Positions 27,213 through 35,461 of a stretch of DNA of 64,000 nucleotides are shown here, piece after piece; position 1 is the first letter of the stretch, and every line of letters starts with the position of its first letter. The position numbers and the translations under genes were made by a program. Under the pieces are notes generated by a model that was not told the origin of the DNA, made no database searches, and worked only from the letters and a program-made list of their open reading frames with translations. This DNA comes from Sphingobacterium litopenaei (GTDB lineage Bacteria; Bacteroidota; Bacteroidia; Sphingobacteriales; Sphingobacteriaceae). The stretch covers positions 1 through 64,000 of the forward strand of contig NZ_JACOIJ010000007.1 in NCBI RefSeq assembly GCF_014692495.1. The letters are read 5' to 3'.

Positions 27213-27992
27213 TTAATTTGGAAGTTTTTCTGTCGGGGTAATGTCGTTTGCTAACTCTAAATTAATTGGGGAACCAATACTGATAAAACGTGATGTCGAA
27301 TCAGGAGATTGACTGATAACACGAGCTGTAGCCGTATCTACTATATTACCAGTAATTTTTCCTACAGTAAGACCAAGACCTGCTAAAGCAAATTTCGCTT
27401 CTACCAATGTATAGTTTGTCAATGTAGGGATTTCTACTTCATTAGCCCCTCGACCATTGCCAAGCACTAATGTTATTTTAGAACCTTTAGCTATTAAACG
27501 TCCTGTTTTAATGGTTTGTCCTGCAAATTTTGCATCTAAAACCACATCTCGAGCAATGTCATTGATGTAAATGGTATCTGCAATTTTTAGCGAAGCATTG
27601 TTAAGAATAGCTTGTGCTTCGATTAGGTTTTTTTCGATAATATTTGGGAATTCTACATCCGGAGCTACTTCCGTAATAATTGTTAAATAGATTGTACGGC
27701 CACTTTTAACAAGAGCACTCGCTGAAGGATTTTGTTCGATGACCAACCCTGGTTTAGCATCCATTTGATAAATCGAATCGATTTTGTATTCCAAGCCAGC
27801 TTTGTCCAATATTTCTTTAGCTTCAGTGATGGTTAATCCTTTTAATAAAGGTACTTTCTGCGCATCACCATGTTTGGTATAAATTCTTAGTCCGATATAT
27901 ACCGTTAAGAAAATTCCTGCGATGGCTATTAATGCATAAATGAGGTTTTTTCTAAACTCATCTGTTTTTAGATAAAGTAATAATTTGGACAT
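27213..27992 (-). CDS. Membrane-anchored PASTA-domain protein
   Basis: The 259-residue protein has one membrane helix (about 16-36) and three PASTA repeats: VPLLKGLTITEAKEILDKAG, FPNIIEKNLIEAQAILNNAS and IPTLTNYTLVEAKFALAGLG. PASTA domains in other phyla bind muropeptides or lipid II and are attached to kinases or penicillin-binding proteins; here no catalytic domain is fused. It opens the run to mltG and the hybrid kinase, and diverges from ddl, so a role in sensing or organising cell-wall synthesis is inferred. Confidence 0.88.
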   Translation of the reverse strand: MSKLLLYLKTDEFRKNLIYALIAIAGIFLTVYIGLRIYTKHGDAQKVPLLKGLTITEAKEILDKAGLEYKIDSIYQMDAKPGLVIEQNPSASALVKSGRTIYLTIITEVAPDVEFPNIIEKNLIEAQAILNNASLKIADTIYINDIARDVVLDAKFAGQTIKTGRLIAKGSKITLVLGNGRGANEVEIPTLTNYTLVEAKFALAGLGLTVGKITGNIVDTATARVISQSPDSTSRFISIGSPINLELANDITPTEKLPN

Positions 27993-28050
27993 CCCTAAGT
28001 GTTTTATTTTTCTTTAATGTAAAGTTACGCTATCTGTAGTGGATAAACCT

Positions 28051-28077
28051 AACGAATATTCAGCAAAAATATTCGTT
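28051..28077. repeat. Perfect 10-bp inverted repeat in the PASTA/ddl divergent promoter region
   Basis: AACGAATATT (28051-28060) and AATATTCGTT (28068-28077) are perfect complements with a 7-base spacer. The element ends 18 bases before the ddl -7 element, overlapping its -33 region. Both neighbours point away from it, so it is not a terminator; an operator is the simplest reading. Confidence 0.6.
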
Positions 28078-28095
28078 TTTCCGTGTATCACAAAT

Positions 28096-28103
28096 TATAT
28101 TTG
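28096..28103 (+). promoter_or_regulatory. -7 promoter element of ddl
   Basis: TATATTTG is an exact TAnnTTTG match whose end lies 18 bases before the ddl start. No clear TTG -33 box is present; that position is occupied by the right arm of the inverted repeat. Confidence 0.6.
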
Positions 28104-28121
28104 CGAACAGAATCCCTTAAT

Positions 28122-29126
28122 ATGAAAACAAAAGTAGCATTAGTCACAGGTGGATATACAGGTGAAGCTGAAGTATCTTACAAAAGTTCAAAATTCGTTT
28201 ACAGTCAATTAGACAAAGATAAATACGATATATATTTAATCGATATCACACCAGAAGGTTGGTATTACGAAGATGAAAACGGAACGAAACACAATATCAT
28301 AAAAGATGATTTCTCCTTGTTGTTAAATAATGTTAAAATCACATTTGACGTCGCGTTTATCATCCTTCACGGCACACCAGGTGAAGATGGTCGATTGCAA
28401 GGTTATTTTGATATGGTAGGTTTACCGTACACTTCTTGTAATGCATTAACATCTTCGTTGACGATGAACAAAGGCTACACAAAAGCAATTATCGCGGATA
28501 TTCCAGAGTTGAATGTCGCTAATTCTGTATTGCTTTTTGAAAATCATAGAGCAGAAGCTGTTCACTTAGTGGAGTCAAAGTTGCAGTTGCCTTACTTCGT
28601 AAAACCAAATGCGGGCGGTTCTAGTATTGGTATGTCCAAAGTAAAAGAAGCTTCGGAATTAAAGGAAGCCTTGGATAAGGCGTATGATGCAGAAAATACA
28701 GGTGCTCAGGTATTGGTAGAAGAATTTGTTACAGGTAGAGAGTTTTCACAAGGTATTTTCAGAAATTCAAAGGGGGAGTTGGTGGTTTTGCCAGCGACAG
28801 AGGTCAAAACTACACGTGAATTTTTTGACTTCGAAGCGAAGTACACGCCAGGATTAACAGAAGAAATTACTCCAGCTGATTTGACTCAAGAGCAGCAAGA
28901 TCGAGCTGCGCGAATTATCAAAAAGATTTATATTCGATTGAATTGTAAAGGTATGGTACGTGTGGATTTCTTCTTAGAAAATGGAACCGACAAATTCTAT
29001 TTTATAGAAATCAATACTATTCCTGGACAAACTGCGCAAAGTTTTATTCCGCAACAAGTTCGCGCTTTTGGAATGAAAGAAACTGATTTTTACGGAGAGT
29101 TAATTGAAGCTGCTTTAGTAAAATAA
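28122..29126 (+). CDS. ddl: D-alanine--D-alanine ligase
   Basis: I use the Met at 28122 (MKTKVALVTGGYTGEAEVSY); an upstream in-frame Met at 28083 would precede the promoter element. The 334-residue ATP-grasp enzyme shows HGTPGEDGRLQGYFDMVGLP, YFVKPNAGGSSIGMSKVK, VEEFVTGREFSQGIF, RVDFFLENG and EINTIPGQT in the expected order. It ligates two D-alanines for the peptidoglycan stem peptide in the cytoplasm. It diverges from the PASTA/mltG run, making this a small cell-wall locus. Confidence 0.93.
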   Translation: MKTKVALVTGGYTGEAEVSYKSSKFVYSQLDKDKYDIYLIDITPEGWYYEDENGTKHNIIKDDFSLLLNNVKITFDVAFIILHGTPGEDGRLQGYFDMVGLPYTSCNALTSSLTMNKGYTKAIIADIPELNVANSVLLFENHRAEAVHLVESKLQLPYFVKPNAGGSSIGMSKVKEASELKEALDKAYDAENTGAQVLVEEFVTGREFSQGIFRNSKGELVVLPATEVKTTREFFDFEAKYTPGLTEEITPADLTQEQQDRAARIIKKIYIRLNCKGMVRVDFFLENGTDKFYFIEINTIPGQTAQSFIPQQVRAFGMKETDFYGELIEAALVK

Positions 29127-29147
29127 TACTTTTTATTTTTTAATAAA

Positions 29148-29184
29148 AGGAAAGGGCAAGTTAACCACAACTTGCCCTTTCTGT
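29148..29184. terminator. Bidirectional terminator between ddl and the convergent M14 peptidase gene
   Basis: The perfect 12-bp stem AAAGGGCAAGTT/AACTTGCCCTTT (29151-29162 and 29169-29180) has a 6-base loop and lies between two convergent genes. Confidence 0.85.
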
Positions 29185-29185
29185 A

Positions 29186-31810
29186 TTAATATAAATTATT
29201 GAATAACAGCTTAAATGTACCATGTGTTTGGCCTCTAAAGGTAATATCTGAAGTAAATACGGTCAGCTTACCTTTTTCTATGCTTTTCTCGAATCCTATA
29301 ACGCCATCTTTAAGGTATTTTTCTCCCCATGACCAACCACTTTTCAAGACTTTTTCGGAAGAAAACCACATTAGAGGCTTGAGGGTAGAATCCTGAATTT
29401 TGTAAACATTATTATTAGAGAAATAAAAATCAATTTCTGATGGATAGCCTTTTCCTGATTTGGAGTTGTTGTCCAATGAAGCCGTTAAGACCGAACCAGG
29501 TGTATAGTACACTTCGCGTTTTAAAGGTTTATTATCTGTGTCTACCAAGTGATTCACCACGTTTAATTTTAGATCTTCTGCTATTTTTGAGCTGTTACCA
29601 ATTGCAATCAAATGCCCACCATTTTTAATGAATTTTTCCAGTTGTGGAAGTGTAGTATTCATTGTCATATTTCCCCATTGTGATATGTAATTAGCTGGGA
29701 GATTCGCTGGAAGAGAACTTGAGAACGTTCTAATCAAAGCATTACTTGGTAGAATAATGACGTCATATTTTTTATTTAAATCACCTTTGTCGAGTTCTGG
29801 TGCAAAAACTAATGTAAAATCATAGCCATATTGCTCAAGAATAAAACGAGTCCAGCCCGAAGGCATACTACCGCCGTAGGTGTCCCAAAGTCCTATGCGA
29901 AGGGATTTAATGAGTTTACTATCATTTGGTAAATTATTAACACCAGTTGTGGACAAACCTGATTTGGCTAACAATTCTTTTACTTGAATATTATTGGGAA
30001 AAATAAAACCTCCAGCTTCATTGCGGTAAACTTTGACTTTTTGCTTTAGTAATGCGTTGACTACGCGAAAGCTTTCGTTGTCTTTATTCGCTAACACTAC
30101 ATATTTTTCTGTACCTAGTGCTGCTGTATTAATTTTTAAAGGCTCACCATAAGGTAGCATAGTGAAATTTCCTTTTACGTCATCAAAAGCACGGTCAAAA
30201 TTGATATGCATCATATAAGCCAAAGTCCAGCCAGCTGCATCGTATGGTGGGATAGGAGGGCCACCTGCATATTCGAAATCATTAGGATGATCTTGTGCTT
30301 CAAACATATCCAGAATATGCGGACGAAAAGCCTGATTCGTTCGTATCAGATAGCTTTGAGCTGGATATTTTTTACCATCAAAAGCGAAACTTTCTTTTGC
30401 TTGTTCGATACGAATTCCATTCGCTGATAAGGCATTTAGGAATTTGATTGTTGTAGCTGGATTATCTTGCTGTGCAGAAATAATATATGCTCTTGGGTCA
30501 CGATATTTTGAATCCTTCAACAATGAATCTAGGGCCTGTATTGGATTACTACGTTGATTTTTTAACTTTTCGTCTTGTACTTTTAAATTTTCAATAGCTT
30601 TTTCCACAACAGCGACTTTGCTTGGGGATAAAGACCAACTGTCTTGACTACCTTTTTCAATGGAATTTCTTCCCATTCGATATATGTTAAACAAAAGCTC
30701 TTCTCTAAACTTGGCTGCATAATTCAATACCGCGTAATTTAGCGATGTCGAATAATCGATAGATTGTTTGAAATGCCAAATCTGTGGAAGAACGGGATAG
30801 TGCGTATTACTATTGGGAATCAAACGTGATGGCACCAAAGGGATTTCAAATGGATTGGGTCCACCAATAATTTCAGTCAATAAGCCAATTGTGTTGTGAA
30901 AATAGGTGGTTGTACGCAATCCGCCATTATACCATGTGGAGAAGACCGAGCCACCGCGCTGAGTGTAACCTGGCTTATTTTCTGCATACAATCGTGATGA
31001 CATTGCAGCACCCAATGATTCGATTCCTGTAATGACCAAAGGATCGAATACATAATTAAATGGATCACGATAAGGTGCACCCGCAACTACAGCTCCTGCT
31101 GGTGCTGTTTGATGGTGGTTGTACATGATCTGTGGATTCCATTCAATAAACAATTGTCGGGCTATATTTTGAGATTCTTTTAGATTCAACATAAAGAAAT
31201 CTCGGTTATTGTCATGACCTGCGTATTTTTGATAAAGAGAAGGTAAATTACTCAGTGAACGTTTCTCTGGCTGTGATTCTCTCATATACCAATTGCTGAC
31301 CAACTCTTGTCCATCTGGATTAGCATGTGTTAATAGAATAATACAATTTTCAAGAATATTTTTAGTCTCATCATCATTTTTACTTGCCAAAAGGTAAGCT
31401 ATCTCAATTAATTGGTGCATGCCTACGGTTTCGGTGGCGTGCAATCCACCGTCAATCCATACTACAGATTTGCCTTGCTTGGCTAATTCTTTTGCTTTTT
31501 GCTCTGAAAGTTCGGCACGTGCAAGACTTTGCGAAATGGATTTATATTCGGATAATTTTGCCAGATTTTGAGGTGAAGAAACAATTAGCATGGGCTGATC
31601 TCTGCCTTCTTCCGTCTTACCAATGACTTGATAAATGACCCTGTCCGATTGTTGAGCTAGCTTTTTGAAATAGGCTTCTGTCTGTGTAAAATTTGCTAAA
31701 TGGTAATCCTCGCCAATTGCGAAACTAAAATGTTCTTTTGGAGTGGTTATCTGTGCGGATAAAATATGAAAATGCACAAATAGAAGTGCTAGAAAGTATA
31801 TTTTCTTCAT
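29186..31810 (-). CDS. Exported M14-family zinc carboxypeptidase-like protein
   Basis: The 874-residue protein has a signal peptide (FLALLFVHFHILSAQ) and an M14 domain. The zinc motif HATE in WIDGGLHATETVG (His124, Glu127) and a downstream histidine region (IMYNHHQTAPAG) are present. The long C-terminal part (about 420-874) contains a glutamine-amidotransferase-like segment (LRIGLWDTYGGSMPSGWTRF, YDVIILPS) typical of this Bacteroidota subgroup. The protein is probably periplasmic or outer-membrane associated and acts on peptides. It stands 84 bases after alkB on the same strand. Confidence 0.85.
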   Translation of the reverse strand: MKKIYFLALLFVHFHILSAQITTPKEHFSFAIGEDYHLANFTQTEAYFKKLAQQSDRVIYQVIGKTEEGRDQPMLIVSSPQNLAKLSEYKSISQSLARAELSEQKAKELAKQGKSVVWIDGGLHATETVGMHQLIEIAYLLASKNDDETKNILENCIILLTHANPDGQELVSNWYMRESQPEKRSLSNLPSLYQKYAGHDNNRDFFMLNLKESQNIARQLFIEWNPQIMYNHHQTAPAGAVVAGAPYRDPFNYVFDPLVITGIESLGAAMSSRLYAENKPGYTQRGGSVFSTWYNGGLRTTTYFHNTIGLLTEIIGGPNPFEIPLVPSRLIPNSNTHYPVLPQIWHFKQSIDYSTSLNYAVLNYAAKFREELLFNIYRMGRNSIEKGSQDSWSLSPSKVAVVEKAIENLKVQDEKLKNQRSNPIQALDSLLKDSKYRDPRAYIISAQQDNPATTIKFLNALSANGIRIEQAKESFAFDGKKYPAQSYLIRTNQAFRPHILDMFEAQDHPNDFEYAGGPPIPPYDAAGWTLAYMMHINFDRAFDDVKGNFTMLPYGEPLKINTAALGTEKYVVLANKDNESFRVVNALLKQKVKVYRNEAGGFIFPNNIQVKELLAKSGLSTTGVNNLPNDSKLIKSLRIGLWDTYGGSMPSGWTRFILEQYGYDFTLVFAPELDKGDLNKKYDVIILPSNALIRTFSSSLPANLPANYISQWGNMTMNTTLPQLEKFIKNGGHLIAIGNSSKIAEDLKLNVVNHLVDTDNKPLKREVYYTPGSVLTASLDNNSKSGKGYPSEIDFYFSNNNVYKIQDSTLKPLMWFSSEKVLKSGWSWGEKYLKDGVIGFEKSIEKGKLTVFTSDITFRGQTHGTFKLLFNNLY

Positions 31811-31894
31811 TGATTTAGAAAATTGGTAGTGTCTAAATAAAGATAATGAAGAAAGATGGGAATGAAGAACTGAATTGATTTAGAATTAGAAATG

Positions 31895-32497
31895 TTACAT
31901 GTTCGTAATAGTTCGGAAAGTCAAATTGACGCGAGGTGTATGGATTATTTTCGTTGGAGGAAGTCTGTGCAACCAGTGGGTCTGCGTTTCATCTTTCATA
32001 ATAAGCAATGATCCATTCTCTAAATTAATATCAATCTTTTCTTTGGAAGTTTTATGTTTGAAAGAGAATTTTCGTTCTGCGCCAAGACTAACGGAGGCTA
32101 TCGCGCCATTTTTCTTCAAATCTTTTTCGCCATCGCTATGCCAAGCCATTCCTTCATCTCCATCATGGTATAGATTCAGTAAGCATGAGTTGAAGGTTTC
32201 GCCACTTGATTTTTCCACTATAGTTTTTAGTTCCAATAAAGTGTTGTTCCACGGGGAAGCGACTTTTTCGATGCCCGAATATTTGTAAGAATACGCATGA
32301 TCACCATACCAAGCTACTTTTCTTTTGGTAGTAACTAGTTTGCCAAAAATAATGGCTTGATCGTGCTGCCAATTTATTTCTTTCAGCAATTGTTCGTAGA
32401 AATAGGAGGGATTATCCAGAATTGGACCATAATAAATCACAGAGCCATCATAAGGTAGCAAGTTTTTTGTTGGGTCGGCTGTATTAAATAATTTCAT
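31895..32497 (-). CDS. alkB: Alpha-ketoglutarate-dependent dioxygenase AlkB
   Basis: The 200-residue protein has the Fe(II)/2-oxoglutarate oxygenase motifs: HSDGEKDL gives the HxD metal ligands, TQTHWLHRLPPT the distal His, and TPRVNLTFRT the Arg residues that bind 2-oxoglutarate. AlkB oxidatively removes 1-methyladenine and 3-methylcytosine from DNA. Its start lies 14 bases inside the end of the Ada-like gene, so the two alkylation-repair functions are translationally coupled, an arrangement like the ada-alkB operon of Escherichia coli. Confidence 0.93.
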   Translation of the reverse strand: MKLFNTADPTKNLLPYDGSVIYYGPILDNPSYFYEQLLKEINWQHDQAIIFGKLVTTKRKVAWYGDHAYSYKYSGIEKVASPWNNTLLELKTIVEKSSGETFNSCLLNLYHDGDEGMAWHSDGEKDLKKNGAIASVSLGAERKFSFKHKTSKEKIDINLENGSLLIMKDETQTHWLHRLPPTKIIHTPRVNLTFRTITNM

Positions 32498-33416
32498 CTG
32501 TAATAGAGTTTATAGTTGCATGTTCCCACCCAATGATCGCTGTTTTGCGAATTGGTCCCCACATATAACCGCCGAAGAGTCCAGAAGTTTGAATCACCCG
32601 ATGACAAGGTATCAGATAAGCTATTGGATTGCTTCCTATCGCAGTTCCCACTGCTCGGGATGATTTAGGATTGCCAATCTCGTGTGCTATTTGACCATAC
32701 GTTTTCAACTTTCCCTGGGGGATTTTCAATAAGGCTTCCCATACTTTGAGCTGAAAGGATGTGCCCTTCAGGTGTAAATGGATTGGCGAGTTTATTTTTG
32801 AAGTATAATTAATAAAATCTTCTATTTCCTGATGAAGGGCTTGCTCTGAGTATATAATTTGTGCATTCGGAAATAAAGACTGAATAGTTTTTAAGGCATT
32901 TTCATCCCTGTCAATAAAAGAAACATGACAAATTCCCTTGCTCGTGGAAGCTACACAAACTTCTCCAAATAAAGTGCTTTGAATACTATAGTTGATTTCT
33001 AGTGATGCACCTCCATTCTTATATTCAGCAGGTGTCATCGCTTCTATATGGACAAAAAGCTCGTGTAAGCGACTTGTACTGCTCAATCCCGTTTCGAAAG
33101 TTGCTATTTCTGTAGATTTGGAATCCTGAAGAATTTGTTTTGCGTATTGTAGACTAATGTATTGCAAAAACTTTTTTGGCGTGGTGCCTGCCCATTCTTG
33201 GAATAAACGTTGAAAATGAAAAGGACTGAGATGTACGTGTGCTGCAATTTCTTCCAAACTAGGTTGTCTTTTGAAATTAGCTTGAATGTAAGCTAATGCT
33301 TTTGCTATCCGATTGTAATTCAAATTATTTTCTGACATCTCCATACACAAATGTCCTACTTCTTTTTTGTCTATACAATCCGAATATTGCTGAAATAATA
33401 TTTTACTTATTGTCAT
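32484..33416 (-). CDS. ada: Ada-like AraC regulator fused to O6-methylguanine-DNA methyltransferase
   Basis: The protein has an AraC helix-turn-helix domain (about residues 35-135, EEIAAHVHLSPFHFQRLFQE and TPAEYKNGG) followed by an MGMT domain. PCHRVIQTSGLFGGYMWG carries acceptor Cys271. The N-terminal zinc/phosphotriester domain of enterobacterial Ada is missing, so it cannot be activated through that route. The longest start (33416) lies inside a palindromic repeat; the Mets at 33344 or 33338 (MEMSENNLNYN) are more plausible, giving about 285 residues. It overlaps alkB by 14 bases. Confidence 0.88.
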   Translation of the reverse strand: MTISKILFQQYSDCIDKKEVGHLCMEMSENNLNYNRIAKALAYIQANFKRQPSLEEIAAHVHLSPFHFQRLFQEWAGTTPKKFLQYISLQYAKQILQDSKSTEIATFETGLSSTSRLHELFVHIEAMTPAEYKNGGASLEINYSIQSTLFGEVCVASTSKGICHVSFIDRDENALKTIQSLFPNAQIIYSEQALHQEIEDFINYTSKINSPIHLHLKGTSFQLKVWEALLKIPQGKLKTYGQIAHEIGNPKSSRAVGTAIGSNPIAYLIPCHRVIQTSGLFGGYMWGPIRKTAIIGWEHATINSITDEII

Positions 33417-33446
33417 TCCGACGAAAGGAGCAATCTCGGAATGACA
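33411..33446. repeat. REP-like palindrome between the methyltransferase and ada genes
   Basis: TGTCATTCCGA and TCGGAATGACA form a perfect 11-bp inverted repeat around a 14-base loop. Elements with a GTCATTCCGA core are often dispersed intergenically in Bacteroidota genomes (from memory, not tested). No second copy was found in this window. Confidence 0.6.
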
Positions 33447-33452
33447 GTTTTA

Positions 33453-34163
33453 TTATTTCCTTGGTTCCATTCTTGCCAAAAATTGATCATTCTCATCTTC
33501 AAAAAGAATTTGAACAACCCAACCTTCTTCGTGTGCTACCTTGATTAATGTTTCTTGGTCCAAATAAAGCCATTTGAAAGGTTCGCCTTTTATGCTTTTG
33601 AATTCATATTGATAACCTATTTCTCCAAAATAGTAGTCTGGTCTTTTGATGCGGTATTCATCGTATAAATATGAAATGTCAGAACTATCAAACAATAATT
33701 GCCCTTTTTCACTTAATAATGATTTACTGTGCGCTAATAACTTTCTGAATCCTTCCACCGTGCCCGCTAGCCCAATCCCATTCATTAAAAATAAAAGTGA
33801 ATCAAATTGTTGATTACTTAATGAGAAGAAATCCTCCTGTAGAATTTTCTGAACCCCACGTTGATGCATAATATTACAAGCAGATTGCGAAATTTCTAAG
33901 GCTGTTACATCAAAATTTCTCTCTTGAAGGTATAAAGCATGTGCACCAACTCCCGCACCAACATCCAATACTTTACCATCGCAAAGCGATAAAGCAATGA
34001 ATTCCAATTCTGGAAAATCTTCTGCATCACGGAAGAATACCTCCACAGGCATTTCCTCAATATCACCGTATGTACTATGTAACAATAGAGGAGCAGTTAA
34101 TTCTTCTTTCTCAAAATATTCGGCTAACGCCTCTCCGTAAACATCTCTATGCATGCTCATCAA
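33453..34163 (-). CDS. Class I SAM-dependent methyltransferase
   Basis: The 236-residue protein has a Rossmann methyltransferase core. Motif I is GKVLDVGAGVGAHALYLQ, followed by VTALEISQSACNIM, the QFDSLLFLMNGIGLAG region (motif IV) and a helical C-terminal part. The substrate cannot be inferred. Its start overlaps the 3' end of pncB by up to 17 bases; the closely spaced Mets leave the exact start open. The pairing with pncB may reflect only a shared transcript. No signal peptide or membrane helix is visible. Confidence 0.82.
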   Translation of the reverse strand: MMSMHRDVYGEALAEYFEKEELTAPLLLHSTYGDIEEMPVEVFFRDAEDFPELEFIALSLCDGKVLDVGAGVGAHALYLQERNFDVTALEISQSACNIMHQRGVQKILQEDFFSLSNQQFDSLLFLMNGIGLAGTVEGFRKLLAHSKSLLSEKGQLLFDSSDISYLYDEYRIKRPDYYFGEIGYQYEFKSIKGEPFKWLYLDQETLIKVAHEEGWVVQILFEDENDQFLARMEPRK

Positions 34164-35325
34164 TCTGTAAATATCTTATGGCCATTTCAATCTCTTCTGG
34201 ATCTCCGGTATGTTTCATCGCCTCATCCGAAAGCTTAATTACCGGTGTCCATTCCCCTTCTTCGGGTAGGGTTTCTGTCATTTTCAATACAATATTCATG
34301 CGTTCTAAACCCACATCATTCGTGAAATCAGTTCCTATCCCGAAAGAAATTCCAATCTTACCTTTGCAAAAGTTTACTATTCGTTCAACTTTATTGTAGT
34401 CCAATCCATCCGAAAATATAATGGTTTTGGAATTTGGATCTATTCCTTTACTGATATAATGGTTGATTGTTTTCTGGGCGAATTCAATAGCATCACCGGA
34501 ATCATGACGTACACCATCAAATAGTTTGGTCAGTTTTTTATCAAATTGCTTGAAGAAAGCTTCTGTAGTATAGGTGTCAGATAAAGCTATACCCAAATCG
34601 CCACGATATACATTCGCCCAATTTTCTAAACCTAATAAATTAGCCATTTTGTACCCAAACTTCGCGGCATGAAACATAAACCATTCGTGCGCATGTGTAC
34701 CGATGGGTTTGGTTTGATATTTCATAGCCAAATAAACATTGCTTGTACCAATGAAAGTTTTGGAATTATGGTTTTTCAACGTTTTAATGACCAAATCATG
34801 TACCGCAAAAGAATGACGACGTCTTGTTCCAAAATCGGCAATGGTAATATCCAACTTGTCGTATTTTTGCATTTTGTCTTCTACGATAGCGGCCACTTGC
34901 GCATCAGATACACGTTGAAGTCCGGTCATCTCGTAATACAACTCACAGATTAAAGACATAATGGGAACTTCCCACAAAATAGTGCGGTACCAATAACCTT
35001 CGATTTTTACAGATAGTTCTGAACCATTTTGAATAATTGTAACCTCATCTGGGTCATAACGATATCCTTGCAAAAAATCAAAATATGTAGGATCAATGTA
35101 AGGGCAAGTTTCTGCAAAGAATTTCTTTTCCTCTTTCGTCAACTTAAGCTTTCCTAATTCTTGAATAGCCTCTCTTAGCTTTGCCGCAAAACCATCTGGA
35201 AATTGATGTTTTCCTCTATTGATAAATTGATACTTAGCTTTCGCCCTAGGAAACAGTTTTATCACGGCGTATTGCATCGTGAATTTATAGAAATCATTAT
35301 CTAATATGGATTCGAGTTTTGCCAT
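34147..35325 (-). CDS. pncB: Nicotinate phosphoribosyltransferase
   Basis: The 392-residue protein shows NDFYKFTMQYAVIKLFP at its N-terminus, FGTRRRHSFAVHDLVI, the phosphoribosylated His region GTHAHEWFM, and the PRPP-binding part (GVRHDSGDAIEFA and GIGTDFTNDVG). Length and order match PncB, which makes nicotinate mononucleotide from nicotinate and PRPP in the NAD salvage pathway. It overlaps the downstream methyltransferase gene. Confidence 0.93.
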   Translation of the reverse strand: MAKLESILDNDFYKFTMQYAVIKLFPRAKAKYQFINRGKHQFPDGFAAKLREAIQELGKLKLTKEEKKFFAETCPYIDPTYFDFLQGYRYDPDEVTIIQNGSELSVKIEGYWYRTILWEVPIMSLICELYYEMTGLQRVSDAQVAAIVEDKMQKYDKLDITIADFGTRRRHSFAVHDLVIKTLKNHNSKTFIGTSNVYLAMKYQTKPIGTHAHEWFMFHAAKFGYKMANLLGLENWANVYRGDLGIALSDTYTTEAFFKQFDKKLTKLFDGVRHDSGDAIEFAQKTINHYISKGIDPNSKTIIFSDGLDYNKVERIVNFCKGKIGISFGIGTDFTNDVGLERMNIVLKMTETLPEEGEWTPVIKLSDEAMKHTGDPEEIEMAIRYLQIDEHA

Positions 35326-35398
35326 AAAGAATGTTGTTTTTTAACGAAAAACCCACTTAGATGTTTTGTGGGCGACTAAAATTTAATCGAAAGTACAC

Positions 35399-35429
35399 AA
35401 AAAAAGCGAGCCAAGATACCTTAACTCGC
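35399..35429 (-). terminator. Intrinsic terminator of the YXWGXW-protein gene
   Basis: On the minus strand a 10-bp stem (GCGAGTTAAG pairing with CTTGGCTCGC, two G-T wobbles) with a 4-base loop is followed by seven T residues. It lies 33 bases past the stop codon. Confidence 0.8.
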
Positions 35430-35461
35430 CAAAATGATGAATTATGATTTATTTATTCTTA

